Positions 42,623-49,954 of a stretch of DNA of 49,954 bases are shown one piece after another; positions within the stretch are counted from its first letter, which is position 1, and each line of letters opens with the position of its first letter. The stretch comes from UBA8337 sp965662725 (lineage in GTDB: Bacteria > Pseudomonadota > Alphaproteobacteria > RS24), in the NCBI GenBank assembly GCA_965662725.1, contig CBFIIT010000008.1:1-49954 (forward strand). Reading direction: 5' to 3'. The position numbers were made by a program, and so were the translations under genes. Below the pieces are notes generated by a model, which was not told where the DNA came from, ran no database searches, and saw only the letters and a list, made by a program, of their open reading frames with translations.

Positions 42623-43989
42623 AAGCGATAGCTGAAATTAACCCGCGCTGACACTATTTCGCGCTCTTGGCTGAAACCGATAATATTACTTTCGGTTTCG
42701 CTGGCTTGATGATTGAGCGTGAAAAACAGATTGCTCAGCTTTGGCGATAAGGCGCTGCCGACAATCAAATAAGAGACATTCGTGCTGGTAATTTCATCTT
42801 CGCGAATATCACCATCGGCCTCGGTTTCGGTGCTGGCCGGCGACTGATTATAGGATTGTGAATAGACATTATCGTGCTCGGTTTCGACACTGGAACCGCC
42901 CAAGGTCAAATATTGACCGCGCAATATGGCAACCCGCAAGCTCAAACTATTGCCGCTGAGTTTTTTATCGAGGTCTCTATTGGCGCGCGCATCGACATTT
43001 TGATAGAAGCCGCCAAGATTGATGCTGAAACGATTGCCGAGGCGGCTTTCCCAGCCGAATGAACCGGATAATGTATCGGTATCATTGCTTTTCTTCTCAT
43101 CTTCAAAACGTAAATTGGTTTGCCCCAATGACAAGGTGACACGGTTTTTGCTGCCCGCTTGATATTGCGTCATCAAGCTGGCGCCGGAAATGCCGTAACT
43201 GCCAAGCCGGTCTTCATAATCATTTTCAACCGCTGCATGGGTCAGGCGCGGAGTGACGGTGAAGCGGCGGTTTTTATAAACCAAACCGGTGGCAAAGCTG
43301 CTTGTTTCGCCATCCATATAGCCGGTATCGCCGCCGCTATCAGAATTAATCGCAGCGGAGACGAAAATCGAACGCCAATTTTCGCTGCCCAAATCATAGC
43401 TGCTGCTCAGAGAAAAAGACGAGCTGACGACATCATCTTCGGTTTTCTCGTCAATGTTTTTATCCGGATCATTTTCATCCACCGTATCGACACGGGTTAT
43501 GAAATAACGGCTATTGCCGGTTGTTGGGCGCGGCAAGCCATTCAGCAAAATCGTATTATCGCTGGGCCAATTGGCGGCATTGTCGTTTTGTTTATAGCCG
43601 ATAGATAAATTGGCTTGCGTGTTGAACCGCTTGCGGCGTTGGTCAATCCGCGCTTGCATAGCTTGAACGCGGGCCTTGATATCAGCCGGCAAAGGCAGGG
43701 CGGCCAATGCGCGCAATTCACCTTCGGCTTGCAAATCAGCCCCCAAAGCGGCCAGCACTTCGGCCCTAAACAGCCGCGCCCCCAAATTGGTCGGCTCGGC
43801 AACCAGCACACGCTCAACCGCGGCCAATGCCGCTTTCGCATCGCCACCGGCCAGTCGCTCACGAGCAAATTGCTGGTTCAAAGCCGGATTGTCAGGATCG
43901 GCCAAAATATCGGCATAAGAAATTTCAGCTTGAACCGGTGTTGTATAAACAGCGGCAGCGAGAACACTAAAACGCAAAAAATACTTCAC
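42619..43989 (-). CDS. TPR plus beta-barrel outer-membrane protein A (Slam-like architecture)
   Basis: 456 residues from GTG 43989, with GGAGGA about nine bases upstream. A signal peptide (about 1-21, ending PVQA) is followed by a helical, TPR-like periplasmic domain (about 25-115; QQFARERLAGGDAKAALAAV, LGARLFRAEVLAALGADLQA). From about 118 to the end, alternating strands with aromatic ends form a predicted beta-barrel (ANLSIGYKQND, SSSFSLSSSYDLG, RFTVTPRLTHAAVE, RVTLSLGQTNLRF). It ends SARVNFSYRF, a terminal Phe suited to BAM insertion. A TPR domain plus barrel is the layout of Slam surface-protein assembly factors. It follows the FecR-A gene by five bases. Confidence 0.8.
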   Translation of the reverse strand: MKYFLRFSVLAAAVYTTPVQAEISYADILADPDNPALNQQFARERLAGGDAKAALAAVERVLVAEPTNLGARLFRAEVLAALGADLQAEGELRALAALPLPADIKARVQAMQARIDQRRKRFNTQANLSIGYKQNDNAANWPSDNTILLNGLPRPTTGNSRYFITRVDTVDENDPDKNIDEKTEDDVVSSSFSLSSSYDLGSENWRSIFVSAAINSDSGGDTGYMDGETSSFATGLVYKNRRFTVTPRLTHAAVENDYEDRLGSYGISGASLMTQYQAGSKNRVTLSLGQTNLRFEDEKKSNDTDTLSGSFGWESRLGNRFSINLGGFYQNVDARANRDLDKKLSGNSLSLRVAILRGQYLTLGGSSVETEHDNVYSQSYNQSPASTETEADGDIREDEITSTNVSYLIVGSALSPKLSNLFFTLNHQASETESNIIGFSQEREIVSARVNFSYRF

Positions 43990-43994
43990 CGGGT

Positions 43995-45782
43995 TTACTC
44001 CTCCAGCGTCCGTTTCATGGCAAAAATACTGCCTTGGCCTGTATTGATAAGCGTTTCGCGCTCATTTTCCGGTATGTTCGGGTCATCATCATATGTCGAT
44101 ACCCGAATTTCCAACATGCCTTCGCCAACCGAAGCGGTCGGTGAAGAGCCGTCTTTGCGGTCAACATTGGATAAGGAACCGACCATCATGACATTGACCG
44201 TTGGTGCTTCGCCTTCAGTTGCGGCTTGTTGCAAGGCTTGGCGCGAGGCATCGCTGAAGCTGGTAAAGGCAGAAATATCGCCGGCATTTTGCTCAATGCG
44301 GTTAGTGACGAAATCCTCATCGGGAATTTCGTCTAAAGGCGTACCGGTCGGGTGAAACACCTGAGCTTGCCCGGCGGTAATGATGTTTCCATCGGAATCC
44401 ATAATGCCGCCGCCGACCATGCCGTTAACCGACTGCTGAATTACCGCAGAACCGCCCTCATAATCATAATAGGCACCAAGTGATTGCGAGAATTGGGCGA
44501 CTGCCCCGCCGCTGGCGTCAGCAAAGCTTGCAGTTTGCACGGCGTCCGGATCGAAACTGCCGGACAGGCGCCCAAACTCGCCAATGCTCATATCAAATTG
44601 CCCGTCAATGGAACTGCTGACTTGTTTATCAGCAAAATCCCAAACTTGCGTCAAAGAAAATTCACCGACGATATTATCATTCATATCCTGAATTTCCGCG
44701 CCGCTGCCGGAAAAGGTGACGCGGCCTGTCGGTCCGAAATCAGCAAGATCGGCAATGGTTGTTGGGCCGAGATATTCAAAATCACCGGCCAATAAATTAC
44801 CGATATCTTCACCCAGATTGACGCCGCGTAAAAAATCACCGTCCCCGGGCCCGCCCTCATTCATCTCATCGGCAAACAGCGTTTCAGCCACTTGCTGCAA
44901 TAATTCTTGGTCATTGGTGACGCCGCCATTATCGCCGGTCGCTTCCAAAATGGCATTGGACAGGTTTTCATTGGCCGAAAAACTGTCCAGCATGCCATCG
45001 CCATCACTGTCTCGACCTGCCTGCACGATAATTTCCGTATTTTCAATGCCCAAGCCTTCGGCCAATTCCGAAACCGCATCTTCTGACAGCGCTTGCTCAA
45101 GCTGGCGGATTTGAGACGGGGTCGCTTTTTGCGGCGGCAAAGGCGGGTCGGTAAAAGTGGTAATCTGTGTCACAAAGCCGGGCCGTGTAATATCGACGAC
45201 ACCGCCATCATTGACGATATTGATCGCACCGGCCGGCAGGCCGAGGCTGTTATCGGGGGCCGGGCCCAGCAAAATAACTTCCGCCGCACCGTTTTCATCC
45301 ACTTCACCGGCGACCGATGTGCCGCGCACACCAATTGTGGCCGAAGGTAGTTTAACGGTCATTGCATTGGCGTCGCGCTTGGCCACTTGGCCGGAGACAA
45401 AGCGAAAAGCGCCTTGCTTGATAGAAGTTGACAGAGCGTTTTTCGTGTCATCGCTTGGGTCATAAACAAATTCGTCAATTCGCATCACTGAATTGGCGCC
45501 CAGTGTGAAAATCGTTTCATCCAAAAGCATCACTTGCATGCGGCTTTGATTGCCGACTTTAATATCATCGCCCAAATAGACTGATTGGCCGGAAGACATT
45601 TGCCCGATAGCAGCTCGGTCATTAAAGGAGGCTGTGCGCACGACCTCGCCGCGCAAGGCAGCGGTAACGCCGATTTGCGATGCGGCAATTGCCGGCTGGC
45701 TGAAAAGGAAAACACCGATAGACAGCGCGGTTAGTAACCGTTTCGCCCGTATGGCTGGCTGAAAATGTGAAATTTGTGACAT
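43995..45782 (-). CDS. Exported FecR-domain surface protein A
   Basis: 595 residues from ATG 45782, preceded by an ideal GGAGG. A signal peptide (about 1-34, cleavage near AIAA-S, no lipobox) is followed by a FecR domain (about 36-200): VTAALRGEVVRTASF, GQSVYLGDDIKVG, RIDEFVYDP and SATIGVRGTSV (147-157). There is no N-terminal cytosolic domain and no sigma-factor gene nearby, unlike true FecR. A DSDGDG calcium-loop-like motif is at 258-263. The C-terminal half alternates strands and Gly/Ser (GRVTFSGSGAEI, SIDGQFDMSIGEFGRLSGSF), vaguely like the small barrels of TbpB-type Slam clients (weak inference). It is the first gene of the leftward operon, before barrel A. Confidence 0.82.
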   Translation of the reverse strand: MSQISHFQPAIRAKRLLTALSIGVFLFSQPAIAASQIGVTAALRGEVVRTASFNDRAAIGQMSSGQSVYLGDDIKVGNQSRMQVMLLDETIFTLGANSVMRIDEFVYDPSDDTKNALSTSIKQGAFRFVSGQVAKRDANAMTVKLPSATIGVRGTSVAGEVDENGAAEVILLGPAPDNSLGLPAGAINIVNDGGVVDITRPGFVTQITTFTDPPLPPQKATPSQIRQLEQALSEDAVSELAEGLGIENTEIIVQAGRDSDGDGMLDSFSANENLSNAILEATGDNGGVTNDQELLQQVAETLFADEMNEGGPGDGDFLRGVNLGEDIGNLLAGDFEYLGPTTIADLADFGPTGRVTFSGSGAEIQDMNDNIVGEFSLTQVWDFADKQVSSSIDGQFDMSIGEFGRLSGSFDPDAVQTASFADASGGAVAQFSQSLGAYYDYEGGSAVIQQSVNGMVGGGIMDSDGNIITAGQAQVFHPTGTPLDEIPDEDFVTNRIEQNAGDISAFTSFSDASRQALQQAATEGEAPTVNVMMVGSLSNVDRKDGSSPTASVGEGMLEIRVSTYDDDPNIPENERETLINTGQGSIFAMKRTLEE

Positions 45783-45809
45783 AATTACGCCTCCTTTACA
45801 TGACATCAA

Positions 45810-45846
45810 GAAACCAGCCTTGGGGGTGGTTTCCGTGTCCCGAAAC
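45810..45846. promoter_or_regulatory. Overlapping dyads in the shared FecR/barrel control region
   Basis: In the 102 bases between the divergent starts, GAAACCA (45810-45816) pairs with TGGTTTC (45827-45833), with a 10-base loop; the same GTTTC arm pairs with GAAAC (45842-45846). Three GAAAC half-sites in alternating orientation suggest an operator serving both operons. No convincing -35/-10 pair was assigned. Confidence 0.4.
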
Positions 45847-45884
45847 TGCTAAGAAATGTCGGTTGAGTTACCAATAGAGTATTT

Positions 45885-47264
45885 ATGCGTTTTTCCAATA
45901 ATTTTTTTATTTTCAGCACGGTTTTTATGTTGGCTGTGACGCCGCTTGGCGCGCAGACTTTATTGCGCGGCCCCGGCTCGGCAGCCCTTGACCCGATGTT
46001 TCAAGATGTGTTGCAGGCGCCAAATGATATTGAGCTGAATTTGGCTTTTGCCCGTAAGGCGATTGAGCTGGAAGATTTTGAAGCCGCCGTCGCCACTTTG
46101 GAGCGCCTGCTTATCGGCCGTACGGATTTGCCGCTTATTCGTCTCGAATTGGGCATGTTATATTTGCGTCTGGAAGCACCGGAACTGGCCGAGGCGTATT
46201 TTTTGCAAGTCTTGGAAACAGCGGATTTGGCCGATGAACCGCGCCGGCGGGCTGAAATTTTGTTGGAAGAAACCCGCAAAGCCAATGCCAAGGGCAGTTT
46301 TGCTTTTTCCACCAGCCTTGGTTTGAGGCACAGCTCAAATGCCAAAACCTTGCCACAGCGCGAAGATAAGATTGCTGAAAATGAAAAGCGCGACGAGATT
46401 TTTGGTGACGACTGGGTTGCACGCTACTCGCGGCAGGAATATGTCGACAGTTTTTTGGATAATAATGAACCTGATGGAGATGTATCGGGCTCGGCCAGTC
46501 TTGCGGTCTCTTATAGCCGCGAATTGGACGGGCTGACTGAGCGGCGTTTCAATGCCAGTCTTAATCATTATGCCTCGCAGCAAGGTGATGAAGCGCTTGA
46601 GGCACTGAATATCGGCGTCACCAGCCTGCGCATGGGTTGGGTATTGCCGATTAACCGCCAGGGAAAGGCGCCGATTTCCATCGATCCATATTTGTCCGCC
46701 AGCCTTTTGGACACGCATGAGGAAGACGGTTTTTCAACTTCCGCCGCTATCGGTATTTCAATTAACGGTTATTATTCGCCACGTCGCCCGATTTCCTTCA
46801 GTCTCGAATTGGGTGATAAAACCCATAAGCTGGCAGATGATGAATTTAAAGATGGTGGCCGCCATAATATCGGCTTCACGCTTGGCCATATTCACTCGCG
46901 CGGCGGCTATAGCTCGCTGGGTCTGAAATTTGATATGACCGATACGGATGATGATTTTGAAAATCTCGTCGGTGGTAATTTCTCTTTGTCGCATAGCCGT
47001 CCTATCGGCCGGTTTACGCTGGGCGGCAATATTGGTTGGCGCGAAAGCAAGCGCGATGGATATCAATTGCCACAGGCCTACCATCCGCAAATTGAAGAAC
47101 GTCGGCATGATAAGGATTTATCGCTCGGTCTTTCGTTAAGCCGTACGATTTTCGGCATCGCGGTTAATCTGGGCGCAAGCTATGCTGAACGCGACAGCAA
47201 TATTGCCAGTAATAATTACAATGATACCTCAGGCTCACTGACCTTTTCGAGGAGTTTCCAATGA
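45885..47264 (+). CDS. TPR plus beta-barrel outer-membrane protein B (Slam-like architecture)
   Basis: 459 residues from ATG 45885, with a signal peptide (about 1-23, MLAVTPLGAQ). The helical domain (about 40-140) reads NLAFARKAIELEDFEAAVATL, RLELGMLYLRLEAPELAEAY, similar in pattern to barrel protein A. The barrel (about 145-459) opens with FAFSTSLGLRHSSNA and continues with strand pairs such as FNASLNHYASQQ, ISFSLELGDKTH, YSSLGLKFDMTD and NFSLSHSRPIGRFTLGGNIGW, ending GSLTFSRSFQ. The length and design match protein A, so the two are probably paralogues. Its TGA overlaps the ATG of FecR-B (ATGA), so here the barrel comes first and the FecR partner second. Confidence 0.8.
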   Translation: MRFSNNFFIFSTVFMLAVTPLGAQTLLRGPGSAALDPMFQDVLQAPNDIELNLAFARKAIELEDFEAAVATLERLLIGRTDLPLIRLELGMLYLRLEAPELAEAYFLQVLETADLADEPRRRAEILLEETRKANAKGSFAFSTSLGLRHSSNAKTLPQREDKIAENEKRDEIFGDDWVARYSRQEYVDSFLDNNEPDGDVSGSASLAVSYSRELDGLTERRFNASLNHYASQQGDEALEALNIGVTSLRMGWVLPINRQGKAPISIDPYLSASLLDTHEEDGFSTSAAIGISINGYYSPRRPISFSLELGDKTHKLADDEFKDGGRHNIGFTLGHIHSRGGYSSLGLKFDMTDTDDDFENLVGGNFSLSHSRPIGRFTLGGNIGWRESKRDGYQLPQAYHPQIEERRHDKDLSLGLSLSRTIFGIAVNLGASYAERDSNIASNNYNDTSGSLTFSRSFQ

Positions 47265-49954
47265 TTGTCTCATTTTCAAATCATGCGAGACGGGCGAAGC
47301 GCACCATAGCGCTGACCGCCGTGTTGGCCTTGATGCAAGCGCCATTTGCAGCGCCGTCTGAGGCGCGGGTGAAAGTCGGCGTTACTTCTGCCGTGATACC
47401 TGAAGCCATGATGGGCGATAATTCCAGCCGCCTCAAAACCGTGACGGTCGGGGCCAAGGTTGACCAAGATGTGTTGATTGAAACCGGCGCGCGCGGCCGC
47501 ACGCAGGTTTTATTTATTGACGGTTCCAGCATGAATATCGGCCCGTCATCGCGTTTGATTATTGATGAATTTGTTTTTGATCCGGCGCAGCTGAGCGGCA
47601 ATCTTGGTGCAAAACTGGAAAAAGGCTCCATGCGTTTTATCGGTGGCGTTTTGTCAAAACGCGCCGGACAGGTTGAATTTGATGCCGGCGAAGCAACCGT
47701 CGGTATTCGCGGCGGCATTGCCAAAATTGCGCTGGAAGCGGACGGTAAAATGCTGGCACAGCTGGTGCATGGGCGTATTTCCGTGCAAACGCCGGAAGGG
47801 CTTTTTGAAACCGACCGCATTGGCACGCAAATTGAGCGCGCTGTTGATGGTTCTGTGGCGACCAGAACACTGAGTGTTGAAGAGACAAAAACCCAGCTCG
47901 ATGAAGAAGCCGAGGAGAATAAAGAAGAAAAACCGGCGGAAGATAATATCGCCACAAATGAGACTGCCGATACGCCGGCAACCGCGTCGCAAGAGCCGGA
48001 AGCATCTGATGCAACAAAAGCGCAAGAAGAAACCGGTGATGTGCTGGTCGATAATCCGGTAGAAAAGGGGCTGGTTGAGGTCGATGCAGAAGGCAATTTG
48101 AAAGCCAGTGATGAATTGGCTGAAATTGACCCGCAAGCGGCTGAACTGATTAATGAAGGGGCGCTGATTGTCACCGAAGATGGTGAGATTGCGCCGACGG
48201 CTAAAATTCTTGAGCTTGATCCGNNNNNNNNNNNNNNNNNNNNNNNNNNNNNNNNNNNNNNNNNNNNNNNNNNNNNNNNNNNNNNNNNNNNNNNNNNNNN
48301 NNNNNNNNNNNNNNNNNNNNNNNTGATTAATGAAGGGGCGCTGATTGTCACCGAAGATGGTGAGATTGCCCCGACGGCTAAAATTCTTGAGCTTGATCCG
48401 ACCGCACAGAAAATGTTTGAAGAGGGCCTGCTGGTCGTCGATGAAGACGGGCTTTTGGTGCCGAATGAAGAGCGCACGGAACCGGCATTTTTCAATGCTG
48501 ATAATTTTGTTGAGACCGAAGATAAAACGGTGAGTGATGAGACATTGGCTGATTTCGGGCTCGCGGCGCCGACTGAGTTGAGCCAAGAGGACACTTATAA
48601 AGGCAATTTGATGATGACGCGGGCGACATTGAAACAAGACCGCACAACGGCCAAATTGCTGGAAGTCGGACAGCTCGAGATTGACGGCGAAAGCGGTCTT
48701 TTGAAACTGTCACAGAATTTTAACCCATTGCTGGTGGCGCGGACTGAACAAAGCACCAGTCAGTTTGAGGGCAGCATTGTCAAAGATGATATTGCCGATC
48801 GTATTTTGTTGAGCGCCGGTGTGTTTGACACAAAAGACACGACACGGGTTGTCGGGGCCGAATTGGCCAGTTCGTTTTATAGCGAACCGGTGGTAACCAT
48901 CGTCAAACGCGATATTGTGCGTGATGATGCGATTAATGCGATTGAACGTCTTGCCGTGACCAATGAAGTGGCGCTGCCGACCGACATTAAATCGCGCAGC
49001 CTTGATGATTTGGTCACCATTGGCGGTGCCTTATCGACCCGCGACGCATTGAAAGCGCGCGTCGTCGACCCGCAAGCCTCGCTTTATTTGCCTGAAATCA
49101 TCATTGGCGAAAAAGGGGCCGACGAAGTGGTAAGCGTTTCGGTGAGTGATGAAGCCGCGATTGCGTTGAATCTGCCGAAAGATGAGACCGATTTAACGCA
49201 AGACATATTTGACGATTTATTGTCGCGTGGCTTTGACCCGAGCTTTGTTGACGGGCTGGTCGGCGCGTTAGATGACGGCAAAAGTGAGCAGACGGACAGC
49301 GGCTTCGATACCGGCACTTATGATGCAGGTGCAACTTTTACCGAGCCGCTGCCGGAAGAGAAAGTTGAGTCCGTCGAGCAAGTTGAAACATCAGGTCGCT
49401 CCAGCTTTATCAGCGTTGTTTCCGGCGAGTTTGATGACGGTTCGCTGGCCAGCAGCGTCGGCGTTGTCGTGGTCGAGCCGGTTTATGAAGAGCCCTATTA
49501 TGAAGCGCCAGCAGCCGAAGATATTTATATAAGCCCTGAGGTGCCTGATGAAGAGGTGAGCGCGGTTAAAGAAGATGTCGCAGAAGCTGAAATCATCGAA
49601 GTTGATGATAGTGACTTCTGGAAATTGAACATTGCCGGTCAACGCGTGCCTGTCGGTGCCACTGAGTTTGGCGATCCGGGCCCCAGTTGGACGCCGTTCT
49701 ATCTTTTGTGGGAAGCCTATAATAGCTCCGAAGGCGCTAATGAAAGTTTCATTGCGCGCGAGGCAGATAATCAGGTTTTTATCAGCTTCGACATGAACAC
49801 TTATGACACAATGGCCAGCTATTATGATGACGACAGCCGCCGGTCGACGGGTAATAAATTTGCTGCCAGTTCGCAAGAAGCTAGCGGTGCGTTGAAAAAC
49901 TTATTGGATTTCGATAATTACAGCCTCAATGCCGCGGTCGAGGTTTTGGCCGGC
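47261..49954 (+). CDS. Very large exported FecR-domain protein B (partial, runs off the right edge)
   Basis: The frame is open from ATG 47261 (GAGGAG upstream, ATGA overlap with barrel B) to the window end, 898 codons including the 100-N gap, which happens to keep frame. The N-terminus (about 1-35, RRAKRTIALTAVLALMQAPFA) is a signal peptide. The FecR domain (about 36-190) has GARGRTQVLFIDGSSMNIG, IIDEFVFDP, MRFIGGVLSKRA and EATVGIRGG (near 145), parallel to FecR-A. Next is an acidic Glu/Ala/Thr stretch (about 200-260), a 30-residue repeat array interrupted by the gap, and a long acidic region with no domain I know. It is probably secreted or surface exposed, with barrel B as the exporter candidate. 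Confidence 0.82.
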   Translation, partial: MIVSFSNHARRAKRTIALTAVLALMQAPFAAPSEARVKVGVTSAVIPEAMMGDNSSRLKTVTVGAKVDQDVLIETGARGRTQVLFIDGSSMNIGPSSRLIIDEFVFDPAQLSGNLGAKLEKGSMRFIGGVLSKRAGQVEFDAGEATVGIRGGIAKIALEADGKMLAQLVHGRISVQTPEGLFETDRIGTQIERAVDGSVATRTLSVEETKTQLDEEAEENKEEKPAEDNIATNETADTPATASQEPEASDATKAQEETGDVLVDNPVEKGLVEVDAEGNLKASDELAEIDPQAAELINEGALIVTEDGEIAPTAKILELDPXXXXXXXXXXXXXXXXXXXXXXXXXXXXXXXXXXINEGALIVTEDGEIAPTAKILELDPTAQKMFEEGLLVVDEDGLLVPNEERTEPAFFNADNFVETEDKTVSDETLADFGLAAPTELSQEDTYKGNLMMTRATLKQDRTTAKLLEVGQLEIDGESGLLKLSQNFNPLLVARTEQSTSQFEGSIVKDDIADRILLSAGVFDTKDTTRVVGAELASSFYSEPVVTIVKRDIVRDDAINAIERLAVTNEVALPTDIKSRSLDDLVTIGGALSTRDALKARVVDPQASLYLPEIIIGEKGADEVVSVSVSDEAAIALNLPKDETDLTQDIFDDLLSRGFDPSFVDGLVGALDDGKSEQTDSGFDTGTYDAGATFTEPLPEEKVESVEQVETSGRSSFISVVSGEFDDGSLASSVGVVVVEPVYEEPYYEAPAAEDIYISPEVPDEEVSAVKEDVAEAEIIEVDDSDFWKLNIAGQRVPVGATEFGDPGPSWTPFYLLWEAYNSSEGANESFIAREADNQVFISFDMNTYDTMASYYDDDSRRSTGNKFAASSQEASGALKNLLDFDNYSLNAAVEVLAG
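48131..48400 (+). repeat. 90-bp (30-residue) repeat array in FecR-B, interrupted by the gap
   Basis: One full unit is visible before the gap (48131-48220) and the last 74 bases of another after it (48324-48397). The 77 bases at 48147-48223 and 48324-48400 differ at one position only (GCG versus GCC, both Ala). Each unit follows EGALIVTEDGEIAPTAKI; degenerate relatives flank the array (KGLVEVDAEGNL before, EEGLLVVDEDGLLVP after). Copy number is unknown because of the gap. Confidence 0.85.
48224..48323. other. Assembly gap of 100 N
   Basis: Exactly 100 Ns, the usual placeholder length for a scaffold gap. The true size is unknown. It lies between near-identical repeat copies, so it most likely marks a collapsed tandem array. 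Confidence 0.95.

Noticed and set aside
43995..45782. Classical FecR anti-sigma regulator
   Set aside because: There is an N-terminal signal peptide rather than a cytosolic sigma-binding region plus TM, and there is no FecI-type sigma factor or TonB receptor next to it.
47281..48637. Two long minus-strand frames (about 437 and 327 codons) antisense to FecR-B
   Set aside because: Both run through the N gap and are Ser- or Arg/Phe-rich shadows; the plus frame has a signal peptide, FecR motifs and a ribosome site, and stays open to the edge.
1..49954. CRISPR arrays, insertion sequences, prophage genes
   Set aside because: No regularly spaced repeats, transposase, integrase or phage structural proteins were found; the only sizeable tandem repeat is the coding one in FecR-B.

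Overview
The window is a gene-dense chromosomal segment of an alphaproteobacterium with mid-range GC (low-to-mid fifties by eye). Lineage is inferred from gene order and protein style: the run rpmH-rnpA-yidC-engB-argB...dapD-dapE facing truA-fmt-def and dnaX-recR, an alphaproteobacterial DnaX without the usual zinc-binding cysteines, a membrane-anchored class I cytochrome c, YejABEF, and a CtrA-type box. A P450 tail at the left edge recalls Parvibaculum-like or rhizobial relatives. I cannot name the genus.

Left part (1-12.2 kb): the end of a P450 gene, an SDR dehydrogenase, a leucyl aminopeptidase overlapping an NlpC/P60 peptidase, and, convergent with them, a complete peptide ABC importer (yejA-yejB-yejE-yejF). 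Together these form a plausible murein-peptide/peptide salvage block. Then come a cytochrome c with a clear terminator, kdsB (LPS), pheA and nudC.

Core part (12.3-26.3 kb): the SRP RNA gene, dnaX-recR (no ybaB between them), rmuC, def-fmt-truA, and a nine-gene leftward run starting at rpmH (a short gene with a GTG start) that joins ribosome/RNase P, membrane insertion (YidC), EngB, ArgB, a DUF1036 exported protein, a HAD phosphatase and DapD/DapE.

Accessory part (26.4-42.6 kb): a TVP38 membrane protein coupled to a MerA-like flavoprotein; an orphan sensor kinase with a perfect CtrA-type box just upstream; a P1 peptidase; tRNA-Arg(ACG) with a good promoter; a rightward row of six genes (lipoprotein amidohydrolase, PAP2 phosphatase, hotdog protein, Tat-type sugar-lactone-oxidase-like flavoprotein, D-threonine-aldolase-like PLP enzyme, ICMT-like methyltransferase); a zinc-ribbon acidic protein gene cut by an in-frame amber codon; an exported glutathione peroxidase; a membrane-anchored formylglycine-generating-enzyme homologue that keeps both catalytic cysteines; a photolyase/cryptochrome split into two genes in reversed domain order; and an AEC transporter.

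Right part (42.6 kb to the edge) is the most unusual. Two divergent operons share a 102-bp control region with overlapping dyads. Each operon encodes one exported FecR-domain protein and one outer-membrane protein made of a periplasmic TPR-like helical domain plus a beta-barrel (Slam-like architecture). No sigma factor or TonB receptor is present, so these FecR domains are unlikely to be classical anti-sigma factors. I infer a duplicated surface-protein export system. The second FecR protein is very large (898 codons to the window edge), acidic, and carries a 90-bp repeat whose near-identical copies flank a 100-N assembly gap.
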